NCBI GenBank assembly: GCA_045627605.1
Contig: JAZQOA010000086.1
Coordinates: 28,549 to 92,548, forward strand
Source: RGIG5952 sp045627605
Lineage (GTDB): Bacteria; Verrucomicrobiota; Kiritimatiellia; RFP12; JAAYLN01
Direction of reading: 5' to 3'
DNA: 64,000 nucleotides
Below the pieces are notes generated by a model. The model made no database searches and was not told where the DNA came from. It saw only the letters and a program-made list of their open reading frames with translations. The first letter of the stretch is position 1. Every line of letters starts with the position of its first letter. Shown piece after piece: positions 9,593 through 18,257 of the stretch. The translations under genes and the position numbers were made by a program.

Positions 9593-11560
9593 TCAAATTC
9601 CTCCTTCCGCCCCCTCTTCGGAAACGGAAATCACGCCCGAGACGTCGAACTTGCCGGAGACGGGTTTCCCGGCGCGGACGTCCTCCTCGGTGAATTTCGC
9701 GAAAAGCAGTTCCTGCCGCCCTGTACGGTCGTTGTCGAAGGCGATGAAAACGGTGCCGTCGGCGGCTTGGTCGCCGTCGGGATACGAGCAGGGCCCCGCC
9801 TTAAGCACGAGGCCGCCGGACCATGTCGCGCCGTCGTCGTCCGAAAGGTATGCCGTCATGTCGTTCCGCCCGATGTCGGCATTGAGCGGGCCGTTCTTGA
9901 CCAGAAGCAACGTGCCACTCGCCAGGCGGCGGACAAAGTACCGCGAGTTGGTGTGGCGGAAGGGACAGGGCCGGGCGGGCCCCCATGTGCGGCCACCGTC
10001 GCGGGAATCGGCCTGCCAGGCGCCATCCGGTGCGCCACGTACGCGCATGTAGACGCGCAAAGCGCCATCCGAAAGCTCGACGACATTGTGCTCGTCGAAT
10101 TCGCGCAGGTTCGCGGGAAGCGTCGCGCCGCCGCGCGGAACCAGCGTGGCGCCGCCATCGACACTCTCGTAGAGACGCGCGCTGAAATCATCTCGCCAGA
10201 CCGCCACCGGGAAGAGCCAGCGTCCGTCACGCGCGGCGAGCGGCTTGCACATCATCACGCCCGAGGCGATTCTCCGGGGTTCGAAAACCACGCCGGAAGG
10301 CTCCGCGTCGGCATCAAGCTCAAGGCACATGAGATTGTCCGTGTTGGCGAAGTAATGGCCGGTCGTCCATTGATTCGCCGCGCCATCGCGAACCTCGACT
10401 TCACGGTCGGTCCACGTCCAGCGCAACCGGCCGTCGGGCGCAATCCAGACCTCGGGGTCGAAAGCCCTGCGCGGGCCATCGCGGTCGGGGTCGGCGACGA
10501 GCACCTCCTTCCAGGTCGCGCCTCCGTCGGCACTGGTCGACAGCACCACGTAGTTGTTGGAATCCTCGCCGTTGGTCGGGCCGGAATACCACGTCGCCCA
10601 AAGACGTCCGCTCCTTTGAGACACCGCAATGGAGGGGATGCCCGAGAAACGCCGGCGCGGCTTGACGTGGAGGGCGTCGGGGGGCGACACGTAGGCTCGG
10701 CTTGGGGTGAGGTCCGTCGGGTAGGCGAACGGGAACTCCGGCTCGGGCGGATTCCACGGGCTCTCCACGAGGGCGCGGTAGGCCTTCAGCATCGGGCCAA
10801 GCCTGTCCGTCAGGGGGAAGTCGATGCCGCGCGCGAGGAGCGCGGCCAGGCGCCAGGGCTTGTTGCACCAGAAAAAGTTGACCTTGCCGCCAAGGGCGTG
10901 GTAGGCGAGGAGCTCGTCGCGCGTGTAGTCGGCCTCGTGCGGCTGGGTGAACTCCGCGCGTTCGTCGATGACGGCTTCAAGGCAGGCGCGGCGTTCCTCG
11001 GCCGTCCAGAGACGCGACCAGCTGTTCCCCGCGGGGGCGGTGAAAAGGCACGTCTTGATTTCGGGAACGACGCTCCGGGCCAGCTTCACCCCGGGAAGCC
11101 CCGCGGCGACGAAGGCCTGGTGGAGTCGCCCTTTCTCCTTGATTTTGCGGGCGACTTCGTCTGTGACATCGTCGCGGCAGTGGACGTTTATCCAGACGCC
11201 TTCCAGCGGGAAGCAATCGATGGCCTCGTCAAAGGTCGGGATCTTCGTCCCGGCGAACTTGGCGTCGTATTTCACGCCGGCGTCAACGCCCCGCAGGTCG
11301 TCGAAGGAGAGTTCGGAAACCGCGCCCGTCCCCGTCGTCGTGCGATCGATGGTGGAGTCGTGCATGACGACGAGTTCGCCCGTCGCGCAGCGGACGACGT
11401 CGAACTCGACCATGGCCGCGCCCTTTTCAATCGCCGACTTAAAAGCGGCAACCGTGTTCTCGGGACAGCACTCCCTGTCGCCGCGATGGGCGCAAATTCC
11501 TCCGGAAGGCATCTTCGCGCCGGTCCTCCGCGACGCCTCAAAACCGCCAACTCCAAGCAT
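9593..11560 (-). CDS. GDPD-sialidase fusion protein
   Basis: A 655-residue two-domain protein. Residues about 15-250 form a glycerophosphodiester phosphodiesterase (GDPD) TIM barrel: AHRGDRECCPENTVAAF, the EFD metal ligands and VVMHDSTIDRTTTGTG are all present. Residues about 290-650 form a sialidase/neuraminidase-like beta-propeller with four Asp-box-type turns (STSADGGATW, ESVDGGATL, DSRDGGRTW, LSDDDGATW). The start at 11560 is set by AGGAG eight bases upstream; a longer frame would overlap the GNAT gene. No signal peptide is seen. The pairing suggests hydrolysis of a phosphodiester-linked and glycosylated substrate such as a glycerophospho-glycan, which is inference. The propeller is paralogous to the stand-alone protein at 13384-14541: both end in FTExDVRAGK-like segments. 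Confidence 0.87.
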   Translation of the reverse strand: MLGVGGFEASRRTGAKMPSGGICAHRGDRECCPENTVAAFKSAIEKGAAMVEFDVVRCATGELVVMHDSTIDRTTTGTGAVSELSFDDLRGVDAGVKYDAKFAGTKIPTFDEAIDCFPLEGVWINVHCRDDVTDEVARKIKEKGRLHQAFVAAGLPGVKLARSVVPEIKTCLFTAPAGNSWSRLWTAEERRACLEAVIDERAEFTQPHEADYTRDELLAYHALGGKVNFFWCNKPWRLAALLARGIDFPLTDRLGPMLKAYRALVESPWNPPEPEFPFAYPTDLTPSRAYVSPPDALHVKPRRRFSGIPSIAVSQRSGRLWATWYSGPTNGEDSNNYVVLSTSADGGATWKEVLVADPDRDGPRRAFDPEVWIAPDGRLRWTWTDREVEVRDGAANQWTTGHYFANTDNLMCLELDADAEPSGVVFEPRRIASGVMMCKPLAARDGRWLFPVAVWRDDFSARLYESVDGGATLVPRGGATLPANLREFDEHNVVELSDGALRVYMRVRGAPDGAWQADSRDGGRTWGPARPCPFRHTNSRYFVRRLASGTLLLVKNGPLNADIGRNDMTAYLSDDDGATWSGGLVLKAGPCSYPDGDQAADGTVFIAFDNDRTGRQELLFAKFTEEDVRAGKPVSGKFDVSGVISVSEEGAEGGI

Positions 11561-11631
11561 GGGAAATCTCCTGGACGCGGGGGTGCGCCGGATTGGCGCG
11601 GTTCCATCCTCCCCCGCCCCGCATGTCTGGA

Positions 11632-12228
11632 TTATAGCAGATTTCCGAGACACTTGGCAAAATAGACGGTGTCGACGCCCTTGCCGCGGTCGTCTTCCAG
11701 CACCGCCACGCGGGCATAGCCGCGCTTTTCAAGCGTGTGCAGCTGTGCGGCGTTAAGCGACCACGTCCGCGTATAGACGACTTGCATTCCGTGGGCGCGG
11801 GCGACCTCGCCCTCGAGGCTGTCGTATAGGGCGTTCATCACGCCGCGCCCGCGCAGGGCGCGCCCGACGCAGACAGTCGTGACGTAAAGCGCGGAGCCGA
11901 GTTCAGGCAACGCCTTGGCGGGCTCCTCCCGCCGGAAGGTCATGAAACCCGCGAACTCACCGCCGAAATAGGCGAGAATGAATTCCTGCAACAAAATTTG
12001 CGCGAAGTACTTGCGCGGTCCCGTCGCGAACGCCCCTGCCGGGACAGCGCCAAGGTCCAGATTCTTCTGGTCCGAGCGGTCCCGCGCCGAAAGGCACGGA
12101 TAAAATTCGTTGTCGCAGGCGCAGAGAAGCCGCCACACGGAATCCTTTGACTCTTCGTCCAGAGCGCGGCCGACGAAACGGACCTCCACGCCGCGCCCGC
12201 CTTGTTTTTGCCCCGCGAAGTCCTCCAT
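11632..12228 (-). CDS. GNAT-family N-acetyltransferase
   Basis: A 198-residue GNAT-type acetyltransferase. Motif A is visible as VTTVCVGRALRGRGVMNALYDSLE (acetyl-CoA pyrophosphate loop R-x-x-G-R-G), followed by a motif B-like end (YTRTWSLNAAQLHTLEKRGY). The start at 12228 fits the preceding gene, which ends at 12239, with a weak AAGGGG ribosome-binding site. The substrate cannot be told; it may acetylate an amino sugar or a protein. Its position inside an operon of glycan-degrading enzymes suggests handling of a sugar product, but this is only context. Confidence 0.8.
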   Translation of the reverse strand: MEDFAGQKQGGRGVEVRFVGRALDEESKDSVWRLLCACDNEFYPCLSARDRSDQKNLDLGAVPAGAFATGPRKYFAQILLQEFILAYFGGEFAGFMTFRREEPAKALPELGSALYVTTVCVGRALRGRGVMNALYDSLEGEVARAHGMQVVYTRTWSLNAAQLHTLEKRGYARVAVLEDDRGKGVDTVYFAKCLGNLL

Positions 12229-12238
12229 GACGCCCCTT

Positions 12239-13345
12239 TCACTTGGCGGACTTTTCCGCAGCCCCGGCCATCGCGGATAATCCGCCCCGCGTGTGCCGTT
12301 TGAAAACCTCGCGGTAACCCGGCTTGACCATGTCCGGCCCGTTGCAGACGGCGACATCCCGACCGCCGGCGGCCAGCACCAATTCAAGTTCGCGTTCAAG
12401 TCGTTCGGGCGTCTTGTGGGCGAGAGGCGTGCCTTCTGCGGCGTTCAAGCCGACAAACGGGATGCTCCTGCATCCAGCAAGATGCGGCGCGGAAAGGATT
12501 CGCCGGGTGTAGTCCGCGATCTTGGCGTCATCCCACTGGAAATACCAGGCGACGGTCTCCTCGATGTAGTCCGCCTTGAGCAAGCGCCCGTAGAGCGGGT
12601 CGGGAAGAAAAACCGGGTAGAGGTGGATCGCCACCTTGATGCCGGGGCGCAACGTCTTGGCATAGTCGACCATCGCGTTGACATAGTTCACGAGGCTGTC
12701 GCGGAAAAAGATGTTGCGATTCGCCTCGGTCTCTGGCAGTCCTTTTTCAGCCAGCCAGGCGGAAAGGCGCCTGCGGCAGTCATCGCACGCGCACGACCTC
12801 AGGTTCGCGTAGCCTATGTAGTCGAATGTAATCCCCTCGGCCAGCGGGTTTTTCTCAAGCATGGCCGCCATCCTCGACTTGGCCATGGCCTGGCCCTCGT
12901 CACTGAGAAAACACGAGATGAGCTCCGGGCAGAGATCAAGGGGCTCCACCGGCTCGCCGCCGAACTGGCATTTTTTCTCGACACGACGCGCGTTGACTTT
13001 GCCGCCGATTTCCTCCTTCGGGACGACTCCCCTCAAGTCGGTCCCGTTGATATAGTCGTAGAACGCCCTCTCCGCCGGTGTGAGAACCTGGCTGTGCGGC
13101 CCGACGGGAAAGAACCCGCAGTAAGGGCGCATCCCGAACTTCTTCGCGGCGGCGACACCCTTCTCCCCCGATGCTCCGATGTCCGTCACGCCAATGTCGG
13201 CGTAGGCGCGGGCCGAGTCCTCATCGGTCACGGACGCCCATGCGAAGACCCGCTCGAAGACGGGCGTTTCATTTGTCTCCGCGCCCAGGGCAACCACCGT
13301 CAGGGGCAGAGCCAAAACCAGTGCCAAGTGCAATTTCTTCTTCAT
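12239..13345 (-). CDS. Secreted TIM-barrel protein, putative glycosidase-like
   Basis: A 368-residue exported protein. The start at 13345 has AGGAG upstream and gives a signal peptide (MKKKLHLALVLALPLTVVALGA). The body reads as an (alpha/beta)8 barrel resembling uncharacterised glycosyl-hydrolase-like families: GITFDYIGYANLRSCACDDCRRRL at the end of one strand, then a conserved VAIHLYPVFLPDPLYG segment and an AWYFQWDD segment. The acidic residues D and E at strand ends could be catalytic. The CACDDC cluster resembles the CQCAKC cluster of the DUF4838 protein in the same operon. I could not name the exact family or the substrate. Confidence 0.75.
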   Translation of the reverse strand: MKKKLHLALVLALPLTVVALGAETNETPVFERVFAWASVTDEDSARAYADIGVTDIGASGEKGVAAAKKFGMRPYCGFFPVGPHSQVLTPAERAFYDYINGTDLRGVVPKEEIGGKVNARRVEKKCQFGGEPVEPLDLCPELISCFLSDEGQAMAKSRMAAMLEKNPLAEGITFDYIGYANLRSCACDDCRRRLSAWLAEKGLPETEANRNIFFRDSLVNYVNAMVDYAKTLRPGIKVAIHLYPVFLPDPLYGRLLKADYIEETVAWYFQWDDAKIADYTRRILSAPHLAGCRSIPFVGLNAAEGTPLAHKTPERLERELELVLAAGGRDVAVCNGPDMVKPGYREVFKRHTRGGLSAMAGAAEKSAK

Positions 13346-13383
13346 TTTTCTCCTTTTCCTTCCAAAATCGGCGATTCCCGGCT

Positions 13384-14541
13384 TCAACCCGCCTTGTTGG
13401 CGATTCCAAGCAAACGGCTTCCGGACGTCACCAACTTCCCGGCACGGACATCCGCCTCGGTGAACCGATGGTGGAGGATCTCGCGGTCGGTTGTCCGCCC
13501 ACGGTCGTGCACGACGTGGATGAAGCCATCCGGCGTTTCACAGGCGTCGGGATACGACACGTCGGCGCGGCCATCGAGAAGAAGTCCGCCCAGCCATGTC
13601 CGGCCGTCGTCGTCCGAGACAAAGGCCGTTATCTTCTCCCGCGGCGTGTAGGGGCGTTCCTCGGGCGCGCCCATGGCCACGTCGCCGTTTTTCACGAGGA
13701 GCAGCGCACCCGATTTCAAGCGCCCGATGAAAAAGCGCGAGTTGGTGGACTTGATTCCCGACGGCTTGAGCTGCGTCCAGGTCGCACCGCCATCGGCCGA
13801 GAAGGCCTCGCCGATGCCGTATCGCGTGCGCGCCAGCATCCAGAGCGTACCGTCCCTCCGCTCGACGATCATGTTCTCGGTGCAGTCGCGGTCTTCGGGC
13901 GGGATTTCCGCCGCGCTCAGGAACGAGACCGTCGCGCCGCCATCGGTCGAGACATAGGCATTGGCGGACTGGCGCGCGCACTCGGGATGCGCCAGCGGCC
14001 CCGCGAGGTCGCAAAGCGCATGCATCGTCTTCCCATGGCGGGGCGGGAAATTCGAGAACTCCGGCGGCAACAGCCAGGCGCCATCGCGCCGGACAACCGG
14101 TTTGTTCTTCATGAAGCCGTCGCACAGGCGGCGCGCCGGCGTCCACGCCGTGGCGGCGTCCTCCGGGTCGAGCGGGTTCATCGCCCAGACCCCGGCACGA
14201 CCATCCCAGAAACTGTAGCACTGGCTGTAGAAGAGCCAGACCTTGCCGGAGGGATCGGTCCACAGGCCGGGGTCGATCACGCGGAGCGGCCCCGGCTTGT
14301 CGATGGCGAAAAGCGGTTCGCCCCAGTTTTCGCCGCCGTCGCCGCTGGTCGCCACGATGGCGGCGTTTTCATCGCCTTCTGTAACGTCTCCCGTGTGCCA
14401 GGCGAGCCAGAGGCGTCCGCCGGGCGACGACGTAATCGATGGCGCACTCTGGAAACCGCGCACGGCATCACGCAGGTAGTCTGGCACCGGGCGAAGCACC
14501 GGGAAGGGCTTCATTGAATCCGTTTCAAATTGCGTTTCCAT
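13384..14541 (-). CDS. Sialidase/neuraminidase-family beta-propeller protein
   Basis: A 385-residue protein with the repeated Asp-box turns of exo-alpha-sialidases (ATSGDGGENW, VSTDGGATV, FSADGGATW, VSDDDGRTW) spaced along a six-bladed propeller, and FRIP-like N-terminal signals (QSAPSITSSPGGRLWLAW). Bacterial members of this superfamily often act on sugars other than sialic acid, so the substrate is open. No signal peptide is seen. The start at 14541 has AGGAGG about ten bases upstream. It overlaps the end of the beta-helix gene by 17 bases and lies 38 bases before the TIM-barrel gene. It is a paralogue of the C-terminal half of the GDPD-sialidase. Confidence 0.85.
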   Translation of the reverse strand: METQFETDSMKPFPVLRPVPDYLRDAVRGFQSAPSITSSPGGRLWLAWHTGDVTEGDENAAIVATSGDGGENWGEPLFAIDKPGPLRVIDPGLWTDPSGKVWLFYSQCYSFWDGRAGVWAMNPLDPEDAATAWTPARRLCDGFMKNKPVVRRDGAWLLPPEFSNFPPRHGKTMHALCDLAGPLAHPECARQSANAYVSTDGGATVSFLSAAEIPPEDRDCTENMIVERRDGTLWMLARTRYGIGEAFSADGGATWTQLKPSGIKSTNSRFFIGRLKSGALLLVKNGDVAMGAPEERPYTPREKITAFVSDDDGRTWLGGLLLDGRADVSYPDACETPDGFIHVVHDRGRTTDREILHHRFTEADVRAGKLVTSGSRLLGIANKAG

Positions 14542-17233
14542 CTTTCCGTTCCTCCTCTAACGAGCCGAGAAGTTCGAGTGCGCCCGCCGTGGCGAGCATG
14601 CAGTTGATCCAGTCGCGTTCGGGGCTTTTCGCGTCCTGGTCCGTCCAGAAGGTGCGGAGACGCCCGGAGGGCTCCTGCACGCGCGTGGCGGCGTCGCCCA
14701 GCGCCCGGGCCTTGGCGAGGTCAAGTGGGTTGCCCCCGGCCTTCCAGAGCACGACGAAAGCGCGGATAAGCTTGGCCGCCGACGAATCGATCGGCACGTA
14801 GCAGTGGTACTGCTCCATGACGCCGGGCAAAATCCAGTCGAGGTAGTTGGAGTCCCACGACCTCCCCTCGCGGTAGTGGTCGCACGGCACCGTGTTGCGC
14901 ATGCCGGCGCCATCGGGCCGCGACGGACGTTCCCAGGCGATGAACTGGTCCTCGGAGAACCGGATGATTTCACGGGCCTGGGCGAGGCGGCGATTGTCGC
15001 CGGGGAAGCGCTTCAAGATGTAGAGCAGCGTCTCGCAGGCGGGGTGCTTGGTGAGGTTGACGAACTTTTCGGAGGGTTTGACGTCTTCAAACTGCCCTTC
15101 CCAGTTCCAATCGGCAAGCGGCCCCTTCTCGACAAAGGCGAAGCCCCTGTCCGCAGCCGCGCGGTATTCGGGCTTTCCCGTCAGGGCAAAGAGCTCCTCA
15201 AGGAGACCGCAGACGCCCAGCGGAAAACAGCGGTTGGGATTGACCGGGGTTCCGTCCTGGGCGCGCATCTTGAGAAAGCATGTGCCATCCTCGCCCTGGA
15301 GACGCAGGTAAGTCGCGGCAATGCGTTCGGCCGCCTCAAGGTACTTCGCCTCACCCGTCGCCTTTGAAAGCACAAGGAAGGCGCTGGCCGCCGTCTGCGG
15401 ATAGAGGAGCATGTGCTGGCCGGCAAAGGTGCCGGCGGTGTAATGCGCCCCCTCGTAGGTCTGCGTGAAGAATTCAAGCGGCGAACCGGCGGGCTCGGCG
15501 TGGGCAATCAGGTAGTCGGCCGCGGCATGGGCGATTTTCAGGGCGTCCGCCGCGCGGTCGGGCCTCATCCGGGCATACTTCACCATCGCCCGGATCATCG
15601 CGGCGTGCATCTTGGAGGGATAGCAGTTGAGATGGTAGCCGGGATCCGGAAGGCCCGTCTCAAGCCAGTGGCGCGTCGAAGGCATGGCGAAGACATAGTC
15701 GTAGATCATTTCGGCGGCCTTGGAATAGGGCCGTGCAGCAGGCGGGTACCATCCCGGATGGAAGGCGGCGGTCTTCCAGAAGACGCGACGGCCCGCCAAC
15801 CCAATTTCCCCGCCCGCAGACGAAACGCCATGGCAAAAGAGCGTCACGAAACCACCTGCGGGGATGCGTTCCCAGACCGACGTCAGCGGCTCGGTCGGAG
15901 CGGTCGCCTCCCATTCCACTTCGCGGTGGTTGTCGAGGACGGCGAGGAAGCGGTATTTCACCGCCCCTTCGACCGCGCTGAAAGCGAATGAGGGCGGGTA
16001 CATGAACCATTCGGAGTGGCCGTTCCAAAACTCCTGGCCGTCCACCCCGCCCGGGCGAACGACATGCGTCAACTCCTCGGCGACGGCCGCCTCCAGCTTG
16101 CGGTCTCCGACAAAGCGTATGTTCTCCGGTTTGAAGGGGCAGCCTTCGGCGGAGGAAATCGACGACGGCTTCCCTTCGGGGAAATCGCATCGCTCGAAGG
16201 TGATGTCCCGGACGCCGAACTTAAGCGCCTTGCCCTCGGTGTGGATGCGGTAGCCCTCGCGGCAGCAGGTGAAGTCGCAGTTGCGGAAGGTGACGTTTTC
16301 AATGTCGACGCCGAACTTTTCCGGGTCGCCATAGAGGGTGCTCATGTTGACGGCCGTGCCGCCGCGGCGAGTCTCGACGTTTTCCACGACGACATCGCGG
16401 ATCGTCCCCTCGCCCACGCCGATTCTGAAAACCGACGAGGTCGAGGCCAGCCGGCAGTTGGAAATGCGTATGCGCTCGCACGGCGATGGATTGCGGAGAC
16501 GGCGGCCTGAAGCGCGGATGGCGATGGCATCGTCGCCCGTGTCGATATCAACGTTGTCAACCTCCACGCCCTGGCAGCAATCTATGTCGATGCCGTCGGT
16601 GTTGCCGTCGTCCTGCCCGTTGCGGCAAGTATAGTCGCGGACTTCGACCTCCGAGCAGGCGTGGAAGAAAAGCGACCAGCAAGGCGAATTGCGAATCGTC
16701 ACGCCAACCACGCTGATGCCGCGCGTCTCGACGAAGACCACGAGTTGCCCGGGCCGGAGGTTTTGCTTGTCCTTCGCCCAGCGGATGCCATTCCACCAGG
16801 CGGCAGACGTGGGCTTCATCCAGTCGAAATAGGCGATGGGCCTTTCATCGAAGAAATGGTCGCCGTTGCCGTCGATCACGCCCTTGCCTGTAATGGCGAC
16901 ATACTGCTGGCGGTAGGCGATGATGAAATGAAGGCCGCGCCAGTACTCGCTCTTTGGGCAGCTGAAGTTTTCGGGATAGGCGTCTTCCGCGTTGTAGTCC
17001 GCGAAATCGGGACTTGCCTTGAGTACGGCGCCCTCTTCGAGGTGGAGCTCCACTTCGCTCCTGAGCCAGAGCGTGCCGCTCGTGAACTCGCCGGCCGGCA
17101 CAACGACCTTGCCGCCCTTTGCGGCGGCGGCGTCAATCGCCGCCTGAATCGCCCCGGCGTTGGCGGCGGGCGACGCCGAGGGCGCCGCCCCGTAATCCAC
17201 GACATTGAAGACCTTGCGTTCCGTCTCTCTCAT
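14525..17233 (-). CDS. GH28-like beta-helix protein fused to an alpha/alpha-barrel domain
   Basis: A 902-residue protein. Residues 1-400 form a right-handed beta-helix of the GH28 (polygalacturonase) type: the N-terminal VVDYGAAP signature, then NTDGIDIDC and GDDAIAI, which carry three of the usual catalytic aspartates. The usual S/G-H-G histidine is replaced by a RIGVGEG segment, so activity may be altered. Residues about 400-500 form a beta-sandwich linker. Residues about 510-880 read as an (alpha/alpha)6 barrel like those of unsaturated glucuronyl hydrolases or GH127/GH88-type enzymes (KMHAAMIRAMVKYARMRPD, YEGAHYTAGTFAGQHMLLYP). The start at 17233 is preferred to the ATG at 17239 because GGGGAG is six bases before it. 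No signal peptide. It is the first gene of the glycan operon. Confidence 0.82.
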   Translation of the reverse strand: MRETERKVFNVVDYGAAPSASPAANAGAIQAAIDAAAAKGGKVVVPAGEFTSGTLWLRSEVELHLEEGAVLKASPDFADYNAEDAYPENFSCPKSEYWRGLHFIIAYRQQYVAITGKGVIDGNGDHFFDERPIAYFDWMKPTSAAWWNGIRWAKDKQNLRPGQLVVFVETRGISVVGVTIRNSPCWSLFFHACSEVEVRDYTCRNGQDDGNTDGIDIDCCQGVEVDNVDIDTGDDAIAIRASGRRLRNPSPCERIRISNCRLASTSSVFRIGVGEGTIRDVVVENVETRRGGTAVNMSTLYGDPEKFGVDIENVTFRNCDFTCCREGYRIHTEGKALKFGVRDITFERCDFPEGKPSSISSAEGCPFKPENIRFVGDRKLEAAVAEELTHVVRPGGVDGQEFWNGHSEWFMYPPSFAFSAVEGAVKYRFLAVLDNHREVEWEATAPTEPLTSVWERIPAGGFVTLFCHGVSSAGGEIGLAGRRVFWKTAAFHPGWYPPAARPYSKAAEMIYDYVFAMPSTRHWLETGLPDPGYHLNCYPSKMHAAMIRAMVKYARMRPDRAADALKIAHAAADYLIAHAEPAGSPLEFFTQTYEGAHYTAGTFAGQHMLLYPQTAASAFLVLSKATGEAKYLEAAERIAATYLRLQGEDGTCFLKMRAQDGTPVNPNRCFPLGVCGLLEELFALTGKPEYRAAADRGFAFVEKGPLADWNWEGQFEDVKPSEKFVNLTKHPACETLLYILKRFPGDNRRLAQAREIIRFSEDQFIAWERPSRPDGAGMRNTVPCDHYREGRSWDSNYLDWILPGVMEQYHCYVPIDSSAAKLIRAFVVLWKAGGNPLDLAKARALGDAATRVQEPSGRLRTFWTDQDAKSPERDWINCMLATAGALELLGSLEEERKDGNAI

Positions 17234-17333
17234 CGCCATCTCCCCTTTTCGACGCCCTTAATAAACGGCGACTTTAAAAGCTTAATCTAAATGGCACGAC
17301 ACCCCACATCCCCACATTGGCGTCCTCAGCCAC

Positions 17334-18257
17334 CTATCCATCTATCCTTTCGCCCCAAACTGGCACGACTGCGTTGAGCCCCAGTTCCCTCACCCGAGCA
17401 GCCCCTTCGTAGCCGCGCCCCCATGTCGAGCGCGCACCACCACCGATGGCGTGACCGAGTTCCTGGAGGTGTCCGAACACCATCCGCTTCGCCCGCACCT
17501 GCCGCGCCGCATCCTCAGGGTCAATGTAGTTGTAGGGGCTTACGATCCAGAGATCGGGATTCGGGCGATTTGGACGCATCTCGTGGATGAATCCCGAATC
17601 GCCGGTGTGATAAATGACATAGTCGCCAATTGCAATCTCAAATGCCGTTGTGAAATCCTGCAGGTAGTAGTTGTGCGACATTACATGCGTGGTGATTGCG
17701 ACGTCCTTGATCCTATATGTCCGCCCGCGTTTCGTATATCCGCCAACAGCACCGGCGCGGTATGCGCCGTAGTTGCCGCTGAAGTTGTTGAAGACGGTCT
17801 TGCCAGCCTTGTCGAGTGCTTTTAGCGTGGCCCTGGAATAGTGATCGTCGTGGTTGTGGGTGATGCAGGCGAAGTCTACAATCGGCACGCTTAGGATATC
17901 CTGCCTGTGCGCAAGGTCTATCGTGAATATCGTCTTTTGCGTTTTAATTACGACACCCATGTTGTAAACATACCATACGGCAGGTTTCGTTCCGGTCACT
18001 TCAGTTTGCGCAACGTCACGGAAAACCTTGTCGTAAGCCTCGTCATACCGCTTTAGCGCAGGATACCTGGCAAAAAACGCCATCTTGTCTGCTTCGGAAA
18101 GTCCTATCCCGGATTTGCGGAACCTGACGTACTCTTCGGGCGGCAACGCGTCAATCTCGCATTGGAAGCGGTAGAGGTCCTCGGGCATCCCGTCGACCCA
18201 CTTTTTTCCATCGGGCGAATCCATGACAGCCCCCTTGGGGAAATCGCCATCTTCCAT
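17334..18257 (-). CDS. UlaG-like metallo-beta-lactamase-fold hydrolase, copy 2
   Basis: A 307-residue MBL-fold protein related to the L-ascorbate-6-phosphate lactonase (UlaG) group. The metal-binding motif is THNHDDHY near residue 140, with further ligands in HVMSHNYY and YHTGDSGF. An N-terminal extension of about 85 residues (YPALKRYDEAYDKVFRDV) is shared with the copy upstream, so the two arose by tandem duplication. It starts directly after the stop of copy 1 (TAAATG). Codon use is visibly less GC-rich than that of the neighbouring glycan operon. The substrate may be a sugar lactone or phosphate; the family name alone does not decide it. Confidence 0.85.
   Translation of the reverse strand: MEDGDFPKGAVMDSPDGKKWVDGMPEDLYRFQCEIDALPPEEYVRFRKSGIGLSEADKMAFFARYPALKRYDEAYDKVFRDVAQTEVTGTKPAVWYVYNMGVVIKTQKTIFTIDLAHRQDILSVPIVDFACITHNHDDHYSRATLKALDKAGKTVFNNFSGNYGAYRAGAVGGYTKRGRTYRIKDVAITTHVMSHNYYLQDFTTAFEIAIGDYVIYHTGDSGFIHEMRPNRPNPDLWIVSPYNYIDPEDAARQVRAKRMVFGHLQELGHAIGGGARSTWGRGYEGAARVRELGLNAVVPVWGERIDG

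Noticed and set aside
9572..11665. A 697-residue plus-strand frame opposite the GDPD-sialidase gene
   Set aside because: The minus strand carries complete catalytic motifs of two families; the plus frame has none.
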